Of a stretch of 21,057 nt of DNA, positions 17,492-21,057 are shown piece by piece (positions within the stretch are counted from its first letter, which is position 1; the number at the start of each line of letters is the position of its first letter). The position numbers and the translations under genes were made by a program. The DNA comes from CAZEHO01 sp964511945 (GTDB lineage Bacteria; Actinomycetota; Acidimicrobiia; Spongiisociales; UBA11373). The stretch lies in assembly GCA_964511945.1 (NCBI GenBank), contig CAZEHO010000042.1, positions 1 through 21,057 of the forward strand. Reading direction: 5' to 3'. The notes under the pieces are model-generated. The model was not told the origin of the DNA. It searched no databases and was given only the letters and a program-made list of their open reading frames with translations.

Positions 17492-18572
17492 CTAGAACTT
17501 CTGAATCTGCTCGAAATTGAGCTCGACCGGTGTCTCCCGGCCGAAGATGTCCACCAGGACCCGGACCTTCGACTGGTCCAGGTTGATGTCCTCGATCACC
17601 CCGTTGAAGTCGGCGAACGGACCGTCAATGACCCGCACAGTCTCACCGACCTCCCAATCGGGCTTGAACCGAGGCGTCTTCTTCTCCTCGTCCTTGCGAA
17701 CACCCAGGATCCGCTCCACCTCACGGCGGGACAGCGGGGTGGGCTTGTTCGCCGATCCGACGAACCCGGTCACCCCCGGGGTGTTGCGCACCGCCGACCA
17801 CGAGTCGTCGTCGAGGTACATCCGGACCAGCAGATAGCCGGGGAACTGCTTCTTGGGGACCGTCACCTTGCGGCCGGCCTTGATCTCGACCACGTCCTCC
17901 ATCGGGATGACGACGTCGAAGATCGAATCCTCCATGTGCATCGACTTGATGCGGGTGCCCAGGTTCGCCTTGACCTTGTTTTCATATCCCGAGTACGAGT
18001 GGATGACATACCACCCACCCGGCAGGTCGTAGGGGCTCGACGGCCCGGCAGCCACAGGTTCCGGTGCCTCGGTCACCTCGTCGGACTCCTCTTCGGCCTC
18101 GGGAGCTTCCGCCGGCTCCTCGGCAGCCTCAACAGGTTCAGTCGCCACCGGCTCCTCAGCAACCTCGGGAGTCTCGACGGCCACCGGCTCCTCGACGACC
18201 TCAACAGGTTCAGTCGCCACCGGCTCCTCAGCAACCTCGGGAGTCTCGACGGCNNNNNNNNNNNNNNNNNNNNNNNNNNNNNNNNNNNNNNNNNNNNNNN
18301 NNNNNNNNNNNNNNNNNNNNNNNNNNNNNNNNNNNNNNNNNNNNNNNNNNNNNCTCAACAGGTTCAGTCGCCACCGGCTCCTCAGCAACCTCGGGAGTCT
18401 CGACGGCCGCCGGCTCCTCGGCAGCCTCAACAGGTTCAGTCGCCACCGGCTCCTCAGCAACCTCGGGAGTCTCGACGGCCACCGGCTCCTCGACGACCTC
18501 AGGGGTATCGAGCGCCTCGGCGGCATCGGAAGCGATCGCAGCCTCGAGCGGCTGCTCCGTCACGTCACTCAT
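17492..18572 (-). CDS. nusG: Transcription factor NusG with repetitive acidic N-terminal extension (contains assembly gap)
   Basis: NusG binds RNA polymerase through its NGN domain and Rho or S10 through its KOW domain. Here the NGN domain starts at GGWYVIHSYSGYENKVK and contains FPGYLLVRM; the KOW domain is GETVRVIDGPFADFNGVIEDIN. Before them is an acidic Glu/Pro/Val/Ala extension. It contains four identical 17-residue cores (VETPEVAEEPVATEPVE) joined by 7-residue linkers of AAEEPAA or VVEEPVA type. A run of 100 Ns (18254-18353) interrupts the repeats. Both flanks are in codon phase, so the real gap must be a multiple of three and 100 is a placeholder. At least 326 residues are known. The ATG at 18572 overlaps the secE stop (ATGA). 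Acidic NusG extensions are known in actinobacteria. Confidence 0.93.
18131..18505. repeat. 72-bp tandem repeats in nusG, split by the gap
   Basis: Identical 51-bp cores start at 18131, 18203, 18357 and 18429. Neighbouring copies on each side of the gap are exactly 72 bp apart, while the distance across the gap as drawn (154 bp) is not a multiple of 72. Confidence 0.9.
18254..18353. other. Assembly gap of 100 Ns
   Basis: Exactly 100 Ns lie inside the nusG tandem repeats. Repeat phase predicts a true length of 18 bp plus a multiple of 72 (18, 90, 162 and so on), all divisible by three. Confidence 0.95.
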
Positions 18573-18844
18573 CGGAGTTCCAGCAACCAGAGGACGGCGT
18601 TCTTGAAGCCGAAGTCGAGACCGAAGGTGTACAGCGTGACGGCGCCGGACGTGATCAGGGTCACGGTGGTGAAGGTGATCACCTCTCGGCGGCTGGGCCA
18701 CGCCACCCGCTTCAGTTCGGTACGGACCTCGGAGAAGAACTGGCGAATGCCCACACGCTGACGGCGGCGTTGCTGAGGGCCACGCCGCCGATCGCGGGTG
18801 CGCTTCTCCTCTTTCGCCTGGAGCCGTCGCAGTTCTCGGTTCAT
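18569..18844 (-). CDS. secE: Preprotein translocase subunit SecE
   Basis: A 91-residue single-span membrane protein that clamps SecY in the Sec translocon. It has a very basic N-terminal half (KEEKRTRDRRRGPQQRRRQR), the conserved amphipathic motif FFSEVRTELKRVAWPSRREV, and one transmembrane helix (about residues 56-80). The short single-helix form is usual outside the enterobacteria. The ATG has AGGAAG just upstream and lies 19 bp after the tRNA-Trp 3' end, so both are likely on one transcript. Its TGA overlaps the nusG ATG by 4 bp, indicating translational coupling. Confidence 0.95.
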   Translation of the reverse strand: MNRELRRLQAKEEKRTRDRRRGPQQRRRQRVGIRQFFSEVRTELKRVAWPSRREVITFTTVTLITSGAVTLYTFGLDFGFKNAVLWLLELR

Positions 18845-18863
18845 CAGCTTCCTTCTCTGTGCG

Positions 18864-18937
18864 CAGGGGCGGAGGGACTCGAACCCCCAACCGCTGGTTT
18901 TGGAGACCAGTGCTCTGCCAAATTGAGCTACGCCCCT
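18864..18937 (-). tRNA. trnW: tRNA-Trp (anticodon CCA)
   Basis: A 74-nt cloverleaf on the minus strand. The acceptor stem is AGGGGCG / CGCCCCT with discriminator G, and the D-arm GCTC / GAGC. The anticodon stem CTGGT / ACCAG closes the loop CTCCAAA, giving anticodon CCA. The T-loop is TTCGAGT. The CCA tail is not encoded. It sits directly before secE-nusG, as in other actinobacteria, and is probably cut from a common precursor. Confidence 0.96.
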
Positions 18938-18989
18938 CTGGGGTATTCCCGTCGGCGAGCCCGCGCGAGTCTACGGGGGGCCGGGCGGC

Positions 18990-19020
18990 ATTCTACATCG
19001 CGCGAATCGGAGATCGGCAA
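18990..19020 (-). promoter_or_regulatory. Candidate promoter for tRNA-Trp-secE-nusG
   Basis: On the minus strand TTGCCG (19015-19020) is followed after 19 bp by TAGAAT (18990-18995), about 46 nt before the tRNA 5' end. The spacer is longer than ideal, so this is tentative. Confidence 0.35.
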
Positions 19021-19047
19021 GGTGATGATCGCGACGGGCGACGAGCG

Positions 19048-19383
19048 CTAGTGGCTCACCACCAGCCGTTTCCGCCGGCGAATCAATCCCATTGCCACCG
19101 CAACACCGGTCGCGGCGGCAACAACGGCAGCAGTCGCCTGCCGGGCCAACCGCTGAAGTTGAAGGATTCGCCGGGGGACGAGTGAATCCTGTTGCTGCAG
19201 GTTCTCCTTCACCGCGGTCACCACGCCCGGCGGAGCCGGGACCAGCTCATCACGAAGTGACCGGAGCTCTCGATCGAGCGTGCGCGCCCTGGCGGCTGAT
19301 GCCTGACACCGCAGGCAGCTCCGCTGATGAGACGCCCTCCAGGGACCGGGCACTGCGATAGCAAGGGTGCAGTTCCAGGTCAT
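19048..19383 (-). CDS. Membrane-anchored zinc-binding anti-sigma factor
   Basis: A 111-residue protein. H19-x3-C23-x2-C26 (HQRSCLRC) is the hallmark of zinc-binding (ZAS) anti-sigma factors. A charged helical region follows, then one transmembrane helix at about residues 82-101 and a basic end (RRRKR). Such proteins hold an ECF sigma factor inactive at the membrane until a signal arrives. Its ATG overlaps the stop of the ECF sigma gene (ATGA at 19380-19383), the typical arrangement of a cognate pair. The extracytoplasmic part is nearly absent, so the signal is probably sensed in the cytoplasm or membrane. Assigned by motif and context. Confidence 0.8.
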   Translation of the reverse strand: MTWNCTLAIAVPGPWRASHQRSCLRCQASAARARTLDRELRSLRDELVPAPPGVVTAVKENLQQQDSLVPRRILQLQRLARQATAAVVAAATGVAVAMGLIRRRKRLVVSH

Positions 19384-19928
19384 GAAGCCTCCTCGAGCAG
19401 TTCGGCGAGGCGCTTGCGGGCGCGGTGGAGCCGTACCTTGGCCGTCGTCTGGGTGATCCCCAGCTCACGGGCCGCCTCGGCGGTGGTCCATTCGTAGATG
19501 TCACGAAGCACCAGCACGGCGCGCTGACCGTCGGTGAGCCGGGCGATCGCCTCCCGCAGTCCGCGGCGTACGTCGACGAGCTCGCCGGCACGCTCCGGCC
19601 CCATCCCCGGGTCCGGCAGGACATCTTCGAGTTCCTGGGCCTGATGGCGGGCCGCTCGCTTGCGCATGGTCCACGCGGTGTTCACCGTGATGCGGTGCAG
19701 CCAGGTCCCCAGCGCTGCTTCTCCCCGGAAACGCGGCAGGGCCCGCCAGGCGCGAATCAGTGCCTCCTGCGTCACATCCGGCGCAAGGTTCGGGCCAACC
19801 AGTCGAACGGCAAGCGTGTGCACGGCGTCCTGATGCCTCCATACCAACTCGGAGAAGGCGGCTCGATCACCAGCCTTCGCCGCGGCAATGAGTTCGTGTT
19901 CGTCGCGTTGGACCTCGCGCCGGTTCAT
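19380..19928 (-). CDS. ECF-type RNA polymerase sigma factor
   Basis: A 182-residue alternative sigma factor with only regions 2 and 4. Region 2 (about 24-92) includes FSELVWRHQDAVHTLAVRL, DVTQEALIRAWRAL and FRGEAALGTWLHRITVN. Region 4 (about 122-176) includes LTDGQRAVLVLRDIYEW and the helix-turn-helix TTAEAARELGITQTTAKVRLHRAR. The ATG at 19928 overlaps the dehydratase stop (ATGA), and no ribosome binding site is visible, so it is probably translated by coupling. It is followed with overlap by its anti-sigma gene. The reading frame is open upstream but overlaps the dehydratase gene. The target regulon cannot be read from the sequence. Confidence 0.92.
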   Translation of the reverse strand: MNRREVQRDEHELIAAAKAGDRAAFSELVWRHQDAVHTLAVRLVGPNLAPDVTQEALIRAWRALPRFRGEAALGTWLHRITVNTAWTMRKRAARHQAQELEDVLPDPGMGPERAGELVDVRRGLREAIARLTDGQRAVLVLRDIYEWTTAEAARELGITQTTAKVRLHRARKRLAELLEEAS

Positions 19929-20770
19929 GTGGTTACCCGCGCGCTGGCCGTCACCAGCCGCTGGTCTCCCGCAACCAGTTCGAGGTCGAGGTCTGATCCA
20001 CCCTCGTCTGTCCCCGTCACCCGGCCCGACACGGTTGCAGCAACGGCCGGACGGAGTGCGCTCCGGAACCGGATTCGCATGGAGTCGATGGGTGCCGCAG
20101 TCCACGACAGCCGGGCCGCCGACTGACACAGCCACGACGCCATCAGCAATCCGTGGACGATGACGCCCGGCAAACCGGCGGCGCGGGCGGCGTCGTGGTC
20201 CCAATGAATCGGGTTCCAGTCACCGCTGGCACCTGCGTAGCGGACCAGATCGGCTCGGCTCGCCGAGCGAGCCAGTGTCGGGAGCGCTCCCTCCGCCACC
20301 GACATCCTCCCAGGGAAACCGACCGGGCCCCGCTCGGCGTGGTGCGGTTCGGCTTCCTCCGCGGCGGCCGCAGCCGCTTCGGCGGACAGCAGAAACGTCG
20401 ATGATGACACCAGCCACGGTTGGTCGGCGCCGGCATCAACGTCGAAGCCAACGATGACGAGCGCGCCCCGCTCCCGGACACTCGAGACCTCTCCGCGGAC
20501 CTCGAGGCGCTCCCCCGCTTCCAGCGGACGCAGCCAGGTGAAGCGCTGCTCGGTGTGGACCAGCGATCGTGTCAGCGGCGCGACGTCGGGATCCGCGAGG
20601 AACTCGGGAGCCACTGCAAACAGGACCGCGCCGGCATACCCGGGCGGAGCGTGTGTCTCCCAACGCTCCTGGTCGTCCGCGGTAGCGGTCACGAACGCGC
20701 CGACACGGTGCCGGGTCACCTCGTGGGTGACGGGTCCGTAGCGACGGCCGAGCAGATCGTCGGGTTTCAT
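19925..20770 (-). CDS. HadA-HadB-like (3R)-hydroxyacyl-ACP dehydratase, fused double hotdog
   Basis: A 281-residue MaoC-family protein. The N-terminal half (about 1-145) resembles the non-catalytic HadA-type hotdog (LLGRRYGPVTHEVTR, with APPGYAGAVLF). The C-terminal half (about 150-281) resembles HadB, with YAGASGDWNPIHWD. This contains the catalytic pair D184 and H189, and GVIVHGLLMAS follows. Such enzymes remove water from 3-hydroxyacyl chains during fatty acid elongation. In mycobacteria separate hadA, hadB and hadC genes lie between rpmG and trnW-secE, so both position and sequence support the call. The ATG at 20770 fits the family; a GTG eight codons upstream is an alternative, and neither has a clear ribosome binding site. 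An Ala/Glu-rich linker joins the halves. Confidence 0.82.
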   Translation of the reverse strand: MKPDDLLGRRYGPVTHEVTRHRVGAFVTATADDQERWETHAPPGYAGAVLFAVAPEFLADPDVAPLTRSLVHTEQRFTWLRPLEAGERLEVRGEVSSVRERGALVIVGFDVDAGADQPWLVSSSTFLLSAEAAAAAAEEAEPHHAERGPVGFPGRMSVAEGALPTLARSASRADLVRYAGASGDWNPIHWDHDAARAAGLPGVIVHGLLMASWLCQSAARLSWTAAPIDSMRIRFRSALRPAVAATVSGRVTGTDEGGSDLDLELVAGDQRLVTASARVTT

Positions 20771-20846
20771 CGAGGCAAGGGTACGGGCCACCACGCACTT
20801 GCGCTGCGGCGGCCCGACAACCTCGACCTCACCCGGAGGGAAACCC

Positions 20847-21008
20847 TCAGCGAGTCTCCTTGTGAGCGGTGTGCTGCCGGCACCACCGGCAGTACTTCTT
20901 CAGCGTGATCCGCTCACGGGTGTTCGTCTTGTTCTTGGTTGTGACGTAATTGCGGCGTTTGCACACCTCGCAGGCGAGCGTGAGCGGTGGCCGCTTATCG
21001 GATGCCAT
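20847..21008 (-). CDS. rpmG: 50S ribosomal protein L33
   Basis: A 53-residue protein beginning MASDKRPPLTLACEVCKRRNY. It is shorter than most recorded genes but unmistakable. It carries two cysteine pairs, CEVC (13, 16) and CRWC (40, 43), so it is the zinc-binding (C+) form of L33. The core TTKNKTNTRERITLKKYC is typical. It lies between the tuf 3' end (20 bp away) and the dehydratase gene, and is probably cotranscribed with tuf. The C+ form predicts that zinc limitation might require a cysteine-free paralogue elsewhere in the genome. Confidence 0.95.
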   Translation of the reverse strand: MASDKRPPLTLACEVCKRRNYVTTKNKTNTRERITLKKYCRWCRQHTAHKETR

Positions 21009-21028
21009 GGGGGGTTCGTCCTCGATTC

Positions 21029-21057
21029 CTACTTGATGATCTTGGTGACCCGGCCGG
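21029..21057 (-). CDS. tuf: Elongation factor Tu, C-terminal fragment (first tuf copy)
   Basis: The last eight complete codons encode GRVTKIIK followed by TAG, the typical EF-Tu C-terminus. The rest lies beyond the right edge. Together with the tuf start at the left edge, this shows two tuf genes in the same orientation about 21 kb apart. Confidence 0.85.

Noticed and set aside
16949..19051. 700-codon plus-strand frame running through the N gap
   Set aside because: It spans rplK, nusG, secE and the tRNA in antisense and is held open partly by Ns.

Overview
The window is a high-GC bacterial segment in which every gene I can support lies on the minus strand. It is the translation/transcription super-cluster. 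In order of transcription (right to left) it reads: end of a tuf gene, rpmG, a HadA-HadB-like dehydratase, an ECF sigma factor and its zinc-binding anti-sigma factor, tRNA-Trp, secE, nusG, rplK, rplA, rplJ, rplL, a four-gene insert, rpoB, rpoC, rpsL, rpsG, fusA and the start of a second tuf. The dehydratase between rpmG and tRNA-Trp/secE recalls the mycobacterial rpmG-hadABC-trnW-secE-nusG order. With the RpoB/RpoC sequences this suggests Actinomycetota. Acidimicrobiia is my best guess, by inference only.

Right part (18.8-21.06 kb): tuf 3' end, rpmG, a 281-aa double-hotdog dehydratase, then an ECF sigma/anti-sigma pair. The dehydratase, sigma and anti-sigma genes are joined by ATGA stop/start overlaps. 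tRNA-Trp and secE-nusG follow. The N-terminus of nusG is a 72-bp tandem repeat that contains a 100-N assembly gap. Middle part (14.3-17.5 kb): rplK, rplA, rplJ and rplL, with hairpin-rich spacers and a terminator after rplA and after rplL.

The most interesting part is 11.0-14.2 kb, inserted between rplL and rpoB. It holds a small two-helix membrane protein, a miniature flagellin lacking its central region, a GGDEF-like protein without catalytic residues, and a sigma-28 (FliA/WhiG) factor with an in-frame N-terminal segment resembling the anti-sigma factor FlgM. The flagellin has a sigma-28-type promoter (TAAA, 15 bp, GCCGACAG), and a weaker match precedes the sigma gene. I read this as a self-contained sigma-28 regulatory islet with an anti-sigma/sigma fusion.

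Left part (0-10.8 kb): rpoB and rpoC (both TTG starts), a terminator, a promoter with a 194-nt structured leader, then rpsL, rpsG, fusA and the second tuf.

Many intergenic spots carry short degenerate heptanucleotide (7-bp period) repeats, some palindromic, often touching a stop codon. These are not explained by the genes. The window begins and ends inside two different tuf genes, so it is probably the unique segment between two near-identical repeats.
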